64,000 bases of DNA from Methylobacterium sp. Leaf465 (GCF_001424705.1 NZ_LMRA01000023.1:189004-253003), one strand, 5' to 3'; counted from the first letter of the stretch, positions 1 through 10,060 are shown. Made by a program: numbers and translations. Notes: generated by a model from the letters alone, not told the origin.

Positions 1-43
1 TGCCGAATCCGGCGTAGAGGCGAGCGCGGATACCGTATGTCAT
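1..43 (-). CDS. Possible N-terminus of a methyl-accepting chemotaxis protein (partial)
   Basis: A minus-strand ATG at 43 opens a frame that runs off the window, reading MTYGIRARLYAGFG. An N-terminus with this basic residue and aromatic pattern is common in alphaproteobacterial methyl-accepting chemotaxis proteins, just before the first membrane helix. A purine-poor leader and an AT-rich stretch at about 60-180 lie upstream and could hold its promoter. Only 14 residues are visible, so the family call is a guess from the N-terminal pattern. A full chemoreceptor occurs at 46592-48289 in this window. Confidence 0.35.
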   Translation of the reverse strand, partial: MTYGIRARLYAGFG

Positions 44-313
44 CGAGAGGCCTGATCTGTGATGTGGGATGTCCTCTTCTATAAGACAACGAACAATAAG
101 AATGTATTAAATGACATTATCGGTCTGTATTGCCAGATCTGAGCGAACTATATTGGTTCATCTATCGGATCGCGATGAGCGTTTTTTGTCCAGTCTTGGC
201 GTGCGCCACCGATCGCGAGCGGAACCGGGCGACGGGGGCGACCGACAGGACCGCCCGCGCGCGCCGCCCCCTTGTGCCGGCGGCCCCAGGGCGTCGAGGT
301 CCGGGACCGCGCG

Positions 314-1033
314 TCAGGCCCCGGCCGCCGACGGGCTGTCGGTGCCGGCCCGAACCCGCGCCCGCAGGCGCTCCGCCACCAGCGCCTGCAGGGTCAGGAG
401 GTGCGGGCAGCGGATGCCCGCCTCGAGGCAGGCGGCCACCGTGCGAAACAGGTACTCGGCGCTCGGCCCGAGATGGCCGGCCCCGGCGGCGATCCGGTCC
501 GCGATCGCGTCGTCCGGAATCGGCCCGGTGTAGCGGTCGCTCTCGGGGTTCACCAGGAAGGTCAGCGCCTGGATCGTGCCGGCGGCCGTCTCCACCGGCA
601 CCCAGCGCCCGATATAGCCGTTGCCGCGCATCTCGCGGCGCCAGACCGGCAGCAGGGTCTCGGCGGCCTCCGCGCCGCTCAGCCGGAAGGCGACTCCCTC
701 GCAGGAGCCGCCCGCATCGAGGGCCAGGACGAGGCCGGGATTGTCCACGCTGCCGCGGAACCGGCGCTGGAGGAGGCAGAAGCGCCGGTGATAGCCGTGC
801 ACGGTGCCGACCCGGCGCTCGGAATAGGCGAATTCCGGCTGCCAGATCAGCGAGCCGTAGCCGAACACCCACAAGCCCTCCGCGGGCATCGGCCGGGCGG
901 CGAGGGCGGCGGCGAGGCCCGGGGCCAGTTCGGCATCGCTCAGCAGCGCGAGGGCCGTCGCGTCGTCCGCCACCGGCGTCGGATGGGCACGGGCGATGAG
1001 GGCGAGGGTCAGGGCGAGGGGCTGGTCGGGCAT
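314..1033 (-). CDS. chaC: ChaC-type gamma-glutamylcyclotransferase
   Basis: Predicted 239-residue cytoplasmic gamma-glutamylcyclotransferase of the ChaC group, which cleaves the gamma-glutamyl bond of glutathione to give 5-oxoproline and Cys-Gly. The diagnostic substrate-loop motif VFGYGSLIW is near residue 35. It is followed by RVGTVHGYHRRFCL and a downstream GNGYIGRW element, all typical of ChaC. The start at 1033 (MPDQPLAL) is preferred over an upstream in-frame start at 1090, because the extra residues are Arg/Pro-rich and include part of a tandem DNA repeat. The gene stands alone, facing the start of the window. Confidence 0.85.
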   Translation of the reverse strand: MPDQPLALTLALIARAHPTPVADDATALALLSDAELAPGLAAALAARPMPAEGLWVFGYGSLIWQPEFAYSERRVGTVHGYHRRFCLLQRRFRGSVDNPGLVLALDAGGSCEGVAFRLSGAEAAETLLPVWRREMRGNGYIGRWVPVETAAGTIQALTFLVNPESDRYTGPIPDDAIADRIAAGAGHLGPSAEYLFRTVAACLEAGIRCPHLLTLQALVAERLRARVRAGTDSPSAAGA

Positions 1034-1062
1034 GGGGCCAGCGAACCACCGGGCAGGCCGGG

Positions 1063-1128
1063 GCGCAAGACCGGCTGCGCCGAAGCGCAAGACCGGCCGC
1101 GCCGAAGCGCAAGACCGGCCGCGCCGGG
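1063..1128. repeat. 22-bp tandem repeat, three copies
   Basis: Three adjacent 22-base units (1063-1084, 1085-1106, 1107-1128) share the core GCGCAAGACCGGC. They differ by one base in unit 1 and by the last bases of unit 3. The array lies in the 104-base gap between the chaC start and the lipoprotein stop. No function is evident. It may be a slippage product or a variable-number repeat. Confidence 0.8.
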
Positions 1129-1137
1129 GGGCGTGCC

Positions 1138-1554
1138 TCAGCCCCGGCCGGCCGCCAAAGCCTCCAGTTCCGGCAGCGGCTCGGTCCGGTGCCCCTCGCA
1201 GATCTCCGGATCCTCGTCGACGCGGGTGAGGACGCCGCCGGCCTCCTGCACGACGATCTTCGGCCGCTCGGCGCGGCCGAAGGTGCGTCCCGTCATCCGG
1301 CTCGAGAGGCAGTAGAGCGTGCGGCCGGCGTCTTGGAACGGCTGCGAGACCCGGCTGTGCGCGAACCGCACCGGGATCAGCGAGACCGCGCCGAACGCGG
1401 CCTGCCCGAGGGCGAAGGCGGCGAGCCGTTCCCGCAGGGGCGCGGTCGCGGCGGGCGTCGGGATGGATGCCCGCGGCCCGCAGGCCGCGAGGGGCAGCAG
1501 GGCGGCGAGGACAAGGGCGGGGCGGCGGCGGGCCGCGCGCGCGGGCAGGGACAT
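1138..1554 (-). CDS. Hypothetical lipoprotein
   Basis: A 138-residue protein with an Arg-rich N-terminus, a hydrophobic segment and a lipobox ending LLPLAAC, giving a predicted lipidated Cys25. It should be exported and anchored as a lipoprotein. The mature part has no domain I recognise. It contains two cysteines (in LYCLSS and EICEGH) that could form a disulphide. The start at 1554 puts the signal peptide at a normal length. It is transcribed in the same direction as chaC with a repeat array between them, so co-transcription is uncertain. Confidence 0.65.
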   Translation of the reverse strand: MSLPARAARRRPALVLAALLPLAACGPRASIPTPAATAPLRERLAAFALGQAAFGAVSLIPVRFAHSRVSQPFQDAGRTLYCLSSRMTGRTFGRAERPKIVVQEAGGVLTRVDEDPEICEGHRTEPLPELEALAAGRG

Positions 1555-1683
1555 CGGGGCAGGCTCGACTCAGTGTGATGGCGAGCCTATCGAATTTCCC
1601 GCCTTGGGGGAAACCGTGTTCACTCGCAACCGGAATGGACGCAGCGCGCTTGCATCGCCTCGACGGCGCCGTAAGACACGGGC

Positions 1684-2424
1684 ATGCAATGGACCGACGA
1701 GGCCCTGGTGCTCGGCCTGCGCCGCCAGGGCGAGACCAGCGTCATCCTCGAACTCATGACCCGGACCCACGGCCGCCACCTCGGGCTCGTGCATGGCGGG
1801 CGCTCGCGACGGATGCAGCCGGTGCTGCAGGCCGGCAACCGGGTGCAGGCCACCTGGCGGGCGCGCCTCGACGAGAGCCTGGGCGCCTTCGCGGTGGAGC
1901 CCGTCGAATCCGTCGCCGCCCGGCTGATGGGGTCGGGGCTCGCCCTCTACGGCATGAGCCATCTCGCGGGCCTGCTCCGCCTGCTGCCCGAGCGCGACCC
2001 CCATCCCGAACTGTTCGAGGCGGCCGGCCTCCTGGTGGCGCACCTGCACGACCCGGACATCGCCCCGCCGCTGATGGTCCGCTTCGAACTCGCCATCCTG
2101 GCCGAGCTCGGCTTCGGGCTCGACCTGGCGGCCTGCGCCGCCACGGGGGGCAACGACGCGCTGATCTACGTCTCGCCCCGCAGCGGGCGGGCGGTGAGCG
2201 CCTCGGCCGGCGAGCCCTATCGCGACCGGCTCCTGGCGCTGCCGGACTTCCTGCGGGCCCGGGAGCCGGGTGCGTCCCTGCCGATGACGCCGGACGCCCG
2301 GGACGTTACCGCGGGGTTTACCTTGACGGGGTATTTCCTCGACCAGCACATCTGGGGACCGCGCGCGATCCCCGTGCCCGAGGAGCGCGCGCGCTTCGTT
2401 GCATTGGGCACGGGAAGCGCCTAA
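1684..2424 (+). CDS. recO: DNA repair protein RecO
   Basis: A 246-residue RecO, the recombination mediator that works with RecR to load RecA onto SSB-coated single-stranded DNA in the RecFOR pathway. The N-terminal OB-fold starts MQWTDEALVLGLRRQGE, with the family pattern THGRHLGLVHGG around residues 28-39. The middle and C-terminal helical domain carries the typical YVSPRSGRAVS element near residue 160. The zinc-finger cysteines found in some RecO proteins are mostly absent here, as in several other proteobacterial RecO. parC begins 50 bases downstream on the same strand. Confidence 0.92.
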   Translation: MQWTDEALVLGLRRQGETSVILELMTRTHGRHLGLVHGGRSRRMQPVLQAGNRVQATWRARLDESLGAFAVEPVESVAARLMGSGLALYGMSHLAGLLRLLPERDPHPELFEAAGLLVAHLHDPDIAPPLMVRFELAILAELGFGLDLAACAATGGNDALIYVSPRSGRAVSASAGEPYRDRLLALPDFLRAREPGASLPMTPDARDVTAGFTLTGYFLDQHIWGPRAIPVPEERARFVALGTGSA

Positions 2425-2477
2425 ATTCCGTTCGTGTTTTGTTCTGAATTGGGTCGTCTGAGGCCCGGGAGTTCGTG

Positions 2478-4727
2478 ATGGGCCAGCCCTTCGAGCCGCC
2501 ATCGAGTCCCGATGGCATCGAGAGCGTCGAGCTGAAGACCGCGCTCGAGGATCGCTACCTCGCCTACGCGCTGTCGACGATCATGCACCGGGCGCTGCCC
2601 GATGCCCGCGACGGGCTCAAACCCGTCCACCGCCGCATCCTGTTCGCCATGCGGCTCCTGAAGCTCGATCCGACCTCGGCCTTCAAGAAATGCGCCCGCA
2701 TCGTGGGCGACGTCATCGGCAAGTACCATCCGCACGGCGACACGGCGGCCTACGACGCCCTGGTGCGCATGGCGCAGGACTTCGCGCAGCGCTATCCGCT
2801 GGTCGACGGGCAGGGCAATTTCGGGAACATCGACGGCGATAACGCCGCCGCCCAGCGCTACACCGAGGCCCGGATGACGGAGGTGGCGCGCCTCCTCCTC
2901 GAAGGTCTCGACGACGATTCGGTGGATTTCCGCCCGAACTACGACGGGCAGGAGGAGGAGCCGGTGGTGCTCCCCGCCGCCTTCCCGAACCTGCTGGCCA
3001 ACGGCTCCCAGGGCATCGCGGTGGGCATGGCGACCTCGATCCCGCCCCACAACGCGGCCGAACTCTGCGACGCGGCGCTCTACCTGATCGGCCATCCCGA
3101 GGCGACCTCCGCCCAGCTCCTCACCTTCGTGAAGGGGCCGGATTTCCCCACCGGCGGTATCCTGATCGACAGCGCCGAATCGATCACCGAGGCCTACCGC
3201 ACCGGGCGCGGCGGCTTCCGCGTGCGGGCGCGCTGGGCCAAGGAGGATCTGGGGCGGGGCACCTGGACCATCGTGGTCACGGAGATCCCCTACGGCGTGC
3301 AGAAGGCCCGCCTGATCGAGAAGCTCGCCGAGCTCCTGCAGGAGCGCAAGCTGCCCCTGCTCGCCGACGTGCGCGACGAATCGGCCGAGGACGTCCGCAT
3401 CGTGCTGGAGCCGCGCGCCCGCAACGTCGATCCCGTCATCCTGATGGAATCGCTGTTCCGGCTCACCGAGCTCGAATCCCGCATCTCGCTCAACATGAAC
3501 GTGCTGGTGGGCGGGCTGGTGCCTCGCGTCATCGGCCTCGCCGAGGCCCTGCGCGAGTGGCTCGACCACCGCCGCGTCGTGCTCCAGCGCCGGTCGCGCC
3601 ACCGCCTCGGCCAGATCGACCGCCGCCTGGAGATCCTGGGCGGCCTGCTCATCGTCTATCTCGACCTCGACGAGGTGATCCGCATCATCCGCGAGGAGGA
3701 CGAGCCGAAGCCCGCCCTGATGAAGCGCTTCGAACTCACCGAGGTGCAGGCCAACGCCATCCTCGACACGCGCCTGCGCTCCCTGCGCAAGCTCGAGGAG
3801 ATGGAGATGAAGCGCGAGCTCGATGCCCTGACCCTGGAGAAGGAGGGGATCGAGGGGCTGCTCGGCTCCGACAAGCTGCAATGGGCCGACATCACCAAGC
3901 AGATCCGCGCGGTGAAGAAGACCTTCGGTCCCGAGACCAAGATCGGCGCCCGGCGCACCACCCTGGAGAACCCGCCCGACACCGCCGGTATCGATTTCGC
4001 CGCCGCCCTGGTGGAACGCGAGCCGATCACCGTCATCGTCTCCAACAAGGGCTGGATCCGGGCCCTCAAGGGCCACGTCGCCGACCTCTCGGGCGTCGCC
4101 TTCAAGGGCGACGACGGCATGAAGCTCGCCTTTCCCAGCGAGACCACGGCCAAGATCCTGGTGCTGGCCTCGAACGGCAAGGTCTTCACCCTGGAGGCGG
4201 CCAAGCTTCCGGGCGGGCGCGGCTTCGGCGACCCGATCCGCCTGATGGTGGATTTCGACGACGGCACCGAGATCGTCGCGGCCATCCCCTACCAGCCGGG
4301 CGCCAAGGTCCTGGTCGCGGCCACCGACGGGCGCGGCTTCCTGGCGCCGGCCGATGCGCTCGTGGCCAACACCCGCAAGGGCAAGGGCATCATGGGCCTC
4401 GACGCGCCGGCGACGGCCGCCGTGCTGGTGCCGGCCACCGGCGACCACGTGGCGGTGTGCAGTGCCGACCGGCTGATGCTGGTCTTCCCCTTGAGCGAAT
4501 TGCCCGAGATGGTGCGCGGCAAGGGCGTGCGCCTGCAGCGCTGCCGCCAGACCACGCTCACCGACGCCCACGTCTTCCCCCTGGCCGAAGGGCTGCCCTG
4601 GCGCGAGGCGGGCGGCGAGGCGCGCCTCGCCAATGCGGGGATTCTGGAGAAATGGCTGGGCCACCGCTCGGATGCCGGCGCCCTGATGACCCGGAGCTTC
4701 CCGAAGTTCGAGCGGTTCGGGAAGTAG
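2478..4727 (+). CDS. parC: DNA topoisomerase IV subunit A
   Basis: A 749-residue ParC, the DNA-cleaving subunit of topoisomerase IV, which pairs with ParE to decatenate daughter chromosomes. The breakage-reunion domain has [10 protein letters not shown] near residue 45 and the RYTEAR motif with the catalytic tyrosine near residue 127. A C-terminal beta-pinwheel occupies roughly the last 230 residues. Its shorter C-terminal domain and the opening resemble ParC rather than GyrA. ATG at 2478 is preferred over the adjacent GTG at 2475, because GGGAG at 2467-2471 then sits 6 bases away instead of 3. Confidence 0.93.
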   Translation: MGQPFEPPSSPDGIESVELKTALEDRYLAYALSTIMHRALPDARDGLKPVHRRILFAMRLLKLDPTSAFKKCARIVGDVIGKYHPHGDTAAYDALVRMAQDFAQRYPLVDGQGNFGNIDGDNAAAQRYTEARMTEVARLLLEGLDDDSVDFRPNYDGQEEEPVVLPAAFPNLLANGSQGIAVGMATSIPPHNAAELCDAALYLIGHPEATSAQLLTFVKGPDFPTGGILIDSAESITEAYRTGRGGFRVRARWAKEDLGRGTWTIVVTEIPYGVQKARLIEKLAELLQERKLPLLADVRDESAEDVRIVLEPRARNVDPVILMESLFRLTELESRISLNMNVLVGGLVPRVIGLAEALREWLDHRRVVLQRRSRHRLGQIDRRLEILGGLLIVYLDLDEVIRIIREEDEPKPALMKRFELTEVQANAILDTRLRSLRKLEEMEMKRELDALTLEKEGIEGLLGSDKLQWADITKQIRAVKKTFGPETKIGARRTTLENPPDTAGIDFAAALVEREPITVIVSNKGWIRALKGHVADLSGVAFKGDDGMKLAFPSETTAKILVLASNGKVFTLEAAKLPGGRGFGDPIRLMVDFDDGTEIVAAIPYQPGAKVLVAATDGRGFLAPADALVANTRKGKGIMGLDAPATAAVLVPATGDHVAVCSADRLMLVFPLSELPEMVRGKGVRLQRCRQTTLTDAHVFPLAEGLPWREAGGEARLANAGILEKWLGHRSDAGALMTRSFPKFERFGK

Positions 4728-4763
4728 AAGGCGCGGTCGGCCCCAGGCGCCTGGACGCGAATT

Positions 4764-5051
4764 TCAGGGCGTCTGGCCGAGCGTTTCCTCGACGAGGCGC
4801 GGGTTTCGCTGGAGGAGCGCCAGGAGCATGCGGGCCGATCCTTCGGGCTGGCGACGGCGCTGTTCCCAGTTCCGCAGGGTGCCGACGGCGACACCGATCC
4901 GACGGGCGAAGGCATCCTGTGAGAGATCCGTTGCCTTTCGGATCGCGGCGACGTCGATGTCCTGCGGGACGTGGATGCCGAACCCGGCTCCGATGTCCCC
5001 GCGCGCATGGGCGGCCGCCTGTTTCAGGCTCAGCGTCAACTCGGCGAACAT
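4764..5051 (-). CDS. XRE-family antitoxin-like regulator (HigA/NadS type)
   Basis: A 95-residue protein whose C-terminal half is a helix-turn-helix of the XRE/HTH_3 family (LSQDAFARRIGVAVGTLRNW, about residues 43-62), ending in a QPEGSARMLLALL helix. This layout is typical of HigA/NadS antitoxins encoded downstream of a RelE/HigB toxin. The reading frame just upstream is a truncated toxin (5036-5230), whose end overlaps this start. The antitoxin is therefore probably orphaned. It may still repress its own promoter or act against a toxin elsewhere. Confidence 0.75.
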   Translation of the reverse strand: MFAELTLSLKQAAAHARGDIGAGFGIHVPQDIDVAAIRKATDLSQDAFARRIGVAVGTLRNWEQRRRQPEGSARMLLALLQRNPRLVEETLGQTP

Positions 5052-5230
5052 CGCGTCGTCCCTCGCTCATCGCCCCCAGAGAACGAGATCACGCGGGCGC
5101 CGCCGCGCTTGCCGCGCCCGGTCAAGGGAACGCGAACCTTCCGAAGGCCGCTAGGTCCCGGAATCACCTCGCGCGCCTGCGGATGGGCCGCGAGGAAATC
5201 CACCACCGCACTCCGCGCGACGTCGGTCAT
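5036..5230 (-). pseudogene. Truncated RelE/HigB-type toxin remnant
   Basis: The frame reading from ATG 5230 gives VVDFLAAHPQAREVIPG, then GLRKVR and GRGKRGGARVI, which are the central motifs of RelE/HigB-like mRNA-interferase toxins. Full toxins continue after this point for roughly 30-40 residues, including a conserved LLxxYxKxxK segment. Here the frame instead runs into unrelated residues and stops at 5036, overlapping the antitoxin start by 16 bases. The N-terminal segment is also weak. I read this as a toxin that lost its C-terminus, probably by deletion next to the antitoxin gene. Confidence 0.6.
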
Positions 5231-5479
5231 GGCGCGTTCGGCAGAGCGCAGATAGACCTCGTCTCGATGACCGTAGGGAGCACGCTGGCCATGCCCAAGA
5301 CCGCGCCGTTGGCGCATGTCCGTCAATGGCAGGAGACAGGTCGAGGAGCTCGGTGGAGATGCGTCAAGGACCGGCAGACAGTCGTCAACCGGGCCAAACA
5401 CAGACGGCAAGGCCCGGGAAACCGAGTCTTGCCGCACAGGAATCCCTACAAGGCGAGAAGCCGGGTCGCGCCGCTTGAG

Positions 5480-5752
5480 TCAGCGGCGGCGGAACTGACC
5501 CCGCATGGGCGGGCGCGGACCGGAGGAGCGCTCGTCCTTGTGCCGGAACACGAGGCGGCCCTTCTCCAAGTCGTAGGGCGACATCTCGACGGTGACGCGG
5601 TCGCCGGCCAGAGTCTTGATGCGGTTCTTCTTCATCTTGCCGGCCGTGTAGGCCACGATCTCGTGCCCTTGGTCGAGCTGCACGCGGTAGCGCGCGTCCG
5701 GCAGGATCTCGATCACGAGACCGTCGAACTGCATCAACTCTTCTTTCGCCAT
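5480..5752 (-). CDS. infA: Translation initiation factor IF-1
   Basis: A 90-residue IF-1, which binds the ribosomal A site during initiation with IF-2 and IF-3. It is a single S1-like OB-fold beginning [11 protein letters not shown], with [14 protein letters not shown] and [16 protein letters not shown] motifs. A basic tail ends MRGQFRRR. It is about 18 residues longer than the 72-residue E. coli protein because of this tail, a known feature in alphaproteobacteria. The start at 5752 is chosen because the conserved N-terminus begins there. The upstream in-frame extension has no family similarity. Confidence 0.92.
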   Translation of the reverse strand: MAKEELMQFDGLVIEILPDARYRVQLDQGHEIVAYTAGKMKKNRIKTLAGDRVTVEMSPYDLEKGRLVFRHKDERSSGPRPPMRGQFRRR

Positions 5753-6054
5753 CCACACTCTCCAGCCGGACGGCCTGAAAAGGGGCGACCCGGGACACAA
5801 AACGAAGCCGTTCGGCAAAACGCGGCGGGCGGCGGGTCCGATCCCATCGGATGCGCAACACCGGCGAGCGTTGCCCCGACATAATGTCCGGATCGGCCGG
5901 AAGCAAGCTTTTCCCGATGCAGGCCGGTGATGAACCCGGCACAAGTCGCGCGCGGATCCGGCGTGATTCGGGAAGATCAAGATTTGACCCGCGATTTCGC
6001 TCCGTCGCGCGTCCGGCCGGCCGGCGCGCTCCGGCGGCGGCGGGCAGGCTCGAC
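5753..6054. other. Non-coding stretch upstream of infA
   Basis: About 300 bases between the infA start and the stop of the next minus-strand gene. No convincing gene or RNA was seen. It presumably carries the infA promoter, but no clear -35/-10 pair could be assigned by eye. Confidence 0.4.
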
Positions 6055-7206
6055 TCACGGGGTGACGTCGTTGCCCGCAAAGTCGATCCGCCCATCCGGC
6101 ATCCGCTTCCAGGCCTGCAGGACCGTGGCCGGGCGGCGGGGATCGGGCTTCAGGTCGCCCCGGGCATCGTAGGCGAGGTCGCCGAGAACCGTCCGCAGGG
6201 CCCGGCCCTCATGCAGGTAGGCCGCCACCGCCCGGCCCTCCGCCGATCCGGCGCCGAGGACGCCCTGGCGCAGGACCTCGACGGCCGCATAGGCCTGGGC
6301 GGCCACCGCGTTCGCGTCCGGGCTGCGGGGACCCTTCGTCGCCTTCGCATCGGGTGTCTTCGGCTCGGGCAGCCGCGGCGGGTCGGCGGTGAGGGTCATC
6401 ACCGTGCCCTCGGCCGCCGGGCCGGCCGCCTGGGGAAAGGCCGGATCGAGGAGGCCGTCGCTGCCCACCAGGGGCGCGGTTACGCCGGCGTCGCGCAGGC
6501 CGCGCAGGAGCACGGCCGCCTCCGGCGCGAGGCCCCCGAAATACACCACCTCGACCCGCGCCCGCTTCAGGCGCGCCACCAGTCCGGAGACGTCGCGCTC
6601 GCCGCGGGTCAGGGTCTCGAAGGCCGCCTCCGGCTGGTCCGCGGCCTTGAGCACGCGGCTCACGCCCTCCGCGAGGCCGCGCCCGAACGGGCTCTTGTCG
6701 TGCACGAGGCCGATGCGCTGGCCGCCGTGACGGCCGAGGAGGTAGGCGCCGGCGAGCCGCCCCTGCTCGGCCTCGTTCGGCACGGTGCGGAACACGTTCC
6801 AGAGGCCCTTGGCCGTCAGCGCGGCAGAGCCGGTGCCCGGCGTCACGGCGACGATGCCGGCCTCCTCGTAGACCGGCATCGCCAGCCCCGCGACACCGGC
6901 ATTGAAGGGGCCGACCACCAGGCCGACCCGCTCGGCGGCGAACCGCCGGGCGACGGCGAGACCCTGCTTGCCCTCGCCGCCATCGTCGGCGACCACCAGG
7001 ACCAGGCGCTGCCCGTCGACACCGCCGGCCCGGTTGAGATCGGCCACCGCCTGCTCGGCGCCGAGGCGCAGGCCCTGTCCGAAGGCGGCATCCGGGCCGG
7101 TCAGCGGCGCCGACAGCCCGATGCGGACCTGGGCTTCCGCGGAGCCGGAGGCCGAACCCATCAGCAGGCCGGCGAAGGCGAAGGCGGTGGCGCGGAGGCT
7201 GGGCAT
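6055..7206 (-). CDS. Periplasmic substrate-binding protein, branched-chain amino acid type
   Basis: A 383-residue periplasmic binding protein of the Leu/Ile/Val (Peripla_BP_6) family. A signal peptide runs MPSLRATAF to SGSAEA, and the mature protein begins [20 protein letters not shown], the classical N-terminal ligand-pocket motif. [15 protein letters not shown] and [11 protein letters not shown] follow. The start at 7206 gives a clean signal peptide, whereas the frame is open further upstream. No ABC permease or ATPase is adjacent. It diverges from the molybdenum-enzyme maturation genes starting at 7403. The ligand cannot be told from the sequence. Confidence 0.8.
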   Translation of the reverse strand: MPSLRATAFAFAGLLMGSASGSAEAQVRIGLSAPLTGPDAAFGQGLRLGAEQAVADLNRAGGVDGQRLVLVVADDGGEGKQGLAVARRFAAERVGLVVGPFNAGVAGLAMPVYEEAGIVAVTPGTGSAALTAKGLWNVFRTVPNEAEQGRLAGAYLLGRHGGQRIGLVHDKSPFGRGLAEGVSRVLKAADQPEAAFETLTRGERDVSGLVARLKRARVEVVYFGGLAPEAAVLLRGLRDAGVTAPLVGSDGLLDPAFPQAAGPAAEGTVMTLTADPPRLPEPKTPDAKATKGPRSPDANAVAAQAYAAVEVLRQGVLGAGSAEGRAVAAYLHEGRALRTVLGDLAYDARGDLKPDPRRPATVLQAWKRMPDGRIDFAGNDVTP

Positions 7207-7402
7207 CGGGGCAGGGCTCCATCGGGGCGGGTGACGCGGCCCCACGATAGGGGCGCCCGGTCGGTGCGGGAAGACACGCCCCGGTGGCCGCGCCGCCCCG
7301 GTGCGCATTGCCACGGCGGCGCGGGACCTTACCTCGGTTTACCGGGTTTTCATTCCAGTTCCACGCAGCGGGCCGGATCCCGCGCCGGAGTTCGCCAGGA
7401 CC

Positions 7403-7726
<324 letters not shown>

Positions 7727-7735
7727 GGCGCCGGC

Positions 7736-8437
7736 ATGCAGCTCGAGACCCTCGCCATCCTCAACGCCGAGCGCGCCGCGCGCCGCGCCGCCATCCTCGT
7801 GACCGACCTCGACGGCGGGGCCCAGCGGGTGGTGCGCGAGGCCGAGATCGCCGGCGATCCCCTGGGCGACCTCCTCGCCCGCCACCTCGCCTCCGGCAAG
7901 AGCGGCCTCGCCGAGGCGGGCGGCCGCTCGGTCTTCCTCACCGTGCAGGCGCCCCCGGTGCGCCTGGTGGTGATCGGCGCCGTGCACATCAGCCAGGCGC
8001 TGTGCCCGATGGCGCGCGCCCTCGATCTCGCCGTCACCGTCATCGATCCGCGCACCGCCTTCGCGACGCCGGAACGCTTCCCCGGCATCGACCTCGTGGC
8101 CGAATGGCCGGACGACGCCCTGGCCGGTCCGGTCCCGCCCCTGGACCGCTACTGCGCCGTGGCGGCCCTGACCCACGATCCGAAGATCGACGATCCGGCC
8201 TTGGCCGCAGCCCTCCGGGCGGGGTGCTTCTATGTGGGAGCCCTCGGCTCGCGCAAAACCCACGCGGCCCGCGTCGGCCGGCTGACCCAGGCGGGGTTCG
8301 CGGAGGCCGAGATCGGCCGGATCGCGGCGCCGATCGGCCTTTCCATCCAGGCCGTCAGCCCGGCCGAGATCGCGGTCTCGATCCTGGCGCAGATCATCGC
8401 CGCGCAGCGCACCCCCCGCACCGGAGCCGCCGCGTGA
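7736..8437 (+). CDS. XdhC Rossmann (C-terminal) domain protein
   Basis: A 233-residue protein carrying the XdhC C-terminal NAD(P)-binding-type Rossmann domain: VRLVVIGAVHISQAL near residue 80, VIDPRTAFATPERF, then ALTHDPKIDDPAL and CFYVGALGSRKTHAAR. A weakly conserved N-terminal segment precedes it. With the upstream gene it would reconstitute a split XdhC used in maturation of molybdenum hydroxylases. Its stop overlaps the GTG start of the molybdopterin-binding gene by four bases (GTGA), so the two are probably translationally coupled. Confidence 0.85.
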   Translation: MQLETLAILNAERAARRAAILVTDLDGGAQRVVREAEIAGDPLGDLLARHLASGKSGLAEAGGRSVFLTVQAPPVRLVVIGAVHISQALCPMARALDLAVTVIDPRTAFATPERFPGIDLVAEWPDDALAGPVPPLDRYCAVAALTHDPKIDDPALAAALRAGCFYVGALGSRKTHAARVGRLTQAGFAEAEIGRIAAPIGLSIQAVSPAEIAVSILAQIIAAQRTPRTGAAA

Positions 8438-9459
8438 AGTTCGGGGCCGTCCCGACGCGCGAGGCTGCCGGGCTGATCGCCGCCCATACGGTGCGCTCCC
8501 ACGACGTGACCCTGCGCAAGGGCCGGGTCATCCCGGCCGAGGACGCCGCGCGCCTCGCGGCCGCCGGGCTGTCCGAACTCGTGGCCGTCACCCTCGAGCC
8601 GGGCGACGTGGCCGAGGATCCGGCGGCCGAACGCCTCGCCGCGCATCTCGCCGGTCCGCACCTGCGCCGCGAATTGCCCTTCACCGGCCGCTGCAACCTC
8701 CATGCGGCGACCGCCGGGCTCCTGCACATCGACCGGGCCGCCGTCGACGCCGTCAACGGTGTGGACGAGGCGATCACGGTGGCGACGCTCGCGCCCTACA
8801 AGCCCGTGGTGGCCGGCGAGATGGTCGCCACGGTCAAGATCATCCCCTATGCGGTTCCGGGCGCGGCCCTCGACCGGGCCTGCCGTGCCGCGCCCGCGGG
8901 GGCGCTCGCGGTGGCGCCCTACCGGTTGACCCGGGTCGCCGTCGTCTCGACCCTGCTGCCCGGCCTGAAGCCCGCAACCATCGACAAGACCCTCGCCAAC
9001 CTGCGCCACCGCCTCGCCCCGACGGGCGCCGCCCTCGTCACCGACGCCCGGGTGTCCCATCGCCGCGAGGCCGTGGCCGAGGCGATCCGGGCCGCGGTCA
9101 CGGAGGATCGCGCCGAGCTGGTGGTGGTGTTCGGCGCCTCGGCCATCGCCGACCGGCGCGACGTGATCCCCGCCGGGATCGAGGCGGCGGGCGGCCACGT
9201 CGCGCATCTCGGCATGCCGGTGGACCCGGGCAACCTCCTCCTGGTCGGACGGGTCGCCGCGGTGCCGGTCATCGGCGCGCCGGGCTGTGCGCGCTCGCCC
9301 AAGGAGAACGGCTTCGACTGGGTGCTGCACCGGCTGCTCGCCGGCCTCGAAGTGACCCGGGCCGACATCGTCGCCCTCGGTGTCGGCGGGCTCCTCATGG
9401 AGATCGGGTCGCGGCCCCAGCCCCGCTCCGGCGGCGACCCGGCCGAAGACGATGCCTGA
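8434..9459 (+). CDS. Molybdopterin-binding protein (MoeA/MogA-like domain)
   Basis: A 341-residue protein with a GTG start overlapping the preceding stop. The C-terminal half looks like a molybdopterin-binding (MoCF_biosynth) domain: RVAVVSTLLPGLKPATIDKT, then ELVVVFGASAIADRRDVIPAGIE with the DRRDVIPAG element. The N-terminal part includes FTGRCNLHA and HIDRAAVDAVN motifs seen in this family next to XdhC and MocA genes. A role in cofactor handling for molybdenum hydroxylases is inferred from the neighbours. It is not a canonical MoeA, since the gephyrin-like domain order is missing. Confidence 0.75.
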   Translation: MKFGAVPTREAAGLIAAHTVRSHDVTLRKGRVIPAEDAARLAAAGLSELVAVTLEPGDVAEDPAAERLAAHLAGPHLRRELPFTGRCNLHAATAGLLHIDRAAVDAVNGVDEAITVATLAPYKPVVAGEMVATVKIIPYAVPGAALDRACRAAPAGALAVAPYRLTRVAVVSTLLPGLKPATIDKTLANLRHRLAPTGAALVTDARVSHRREAVAEAIRAAVTEDRAELVVVFGASAIADRRDVIPAGIEAAGGHVAHLGMPVDPGNLLLVGRVAAVPVIGAPGCARSPKENGFDWVLHRLLAGLEVTRADIVALGVGGLLMEIGSRPQPRSGGDPAEDDA

Positions 9460-9464
9460 GAACG

Positions 9465-10049
9465 ATGCCTGAACTCGGTCTCATCCTCCTGGCGGCCGGG
9501 CGCGGGACGCGCTTCGGCGCGGAGCCGAAGCTGCTGCAGCCGCTGGCCGGGCGGCCGCTCGTCCGCCACGCCGCGGAGGCCGCGATCGCCTCCGGGCTCG
9601 GCCCGGTGGTTGCGGTGCTCGGCGCCCATGCCGGCCGGGTCGGCGCCGCCCTCGACGGGCTCGACCTCGCCCGGGTCGTGAACCCGGCCTACGCGGACGG
9701 TCTCGCCACCTCGCTCCAGGCCGGACTCGCGGCCCTGCCGGCGGCGGGGAGCGCGATCGTGCTCCTCGGGGACATGCCGCGGGTGACCGCCCGCCACCTC
9801 CAGGATTTGGCCGACGCCTTCCGCCGGGCGGAGCCGGCCCCCGCGGCGGTGGTGCCGATCCATGCGGGCGTGCGTGGCAACCCGGTCCTCCTGAACCTAG
9901 GTCTCCTGGCTCCCGCCCTCGCCGGTCTCTCGGGTGACCAGGGCGCCGGGCGCCTGCTCGCCGGACGCGCCGACGTGCTCGAATGCGCGATGGATGCGGG
10001 TGTGCGCCTGGACGTCGACACGCCGGACGGTCTCGCCGCCCTCCGCTGA
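9465..10049 (+). CDS. mocA: MocA-like molybdenum cofactor cytidylyltransferase
   Basis: A 194-residue nucleotidyltransferase of the MobA/MocA group. The N-terminal LAAGRGTRFGAEPKLLQPLAGRP (from residue 8) is the NTP-binding signature. VVLGDMPRV-type text (IVLLGDMPRV, near residue 103) supplies the metal-binding Asp, and VRGNPVLL is the later family motif. MocA forms the CMP-dinucleotide form of the cofactor used by xanthine-dehydrogenase-type enzymes, and the split XdhC genes just upstream point to that branch rather than GMP transfer. It begins 5 bases after the preceding stop. Confidence 0.82.
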   Translation: MPELGLILLAAGRGTRFGAEPKLLQPLAGRPLVRHAAEAAIASGLGPVVAVLGAHAGRVGAALDGLDLARVVNPAYADGLATSLQAGLAALPAAGSAIVLLGDMPRVTARHLQDLADAFRRAEPAPAAVVPIHAGVRGNPVLLNLGLLAPALAGLSGDQGAGRLLAGRADVLECAMDAGVRLDVDTPDGLAALR

Positions 10050-10060
10050 GGGGGCTCCTA

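Noticed and set aside
2421..4664. 747-codon minus-strand frame opposite parC
   Set aside because: His/Gln/Glu-rich shadow translation of parC codons with no family motifs.
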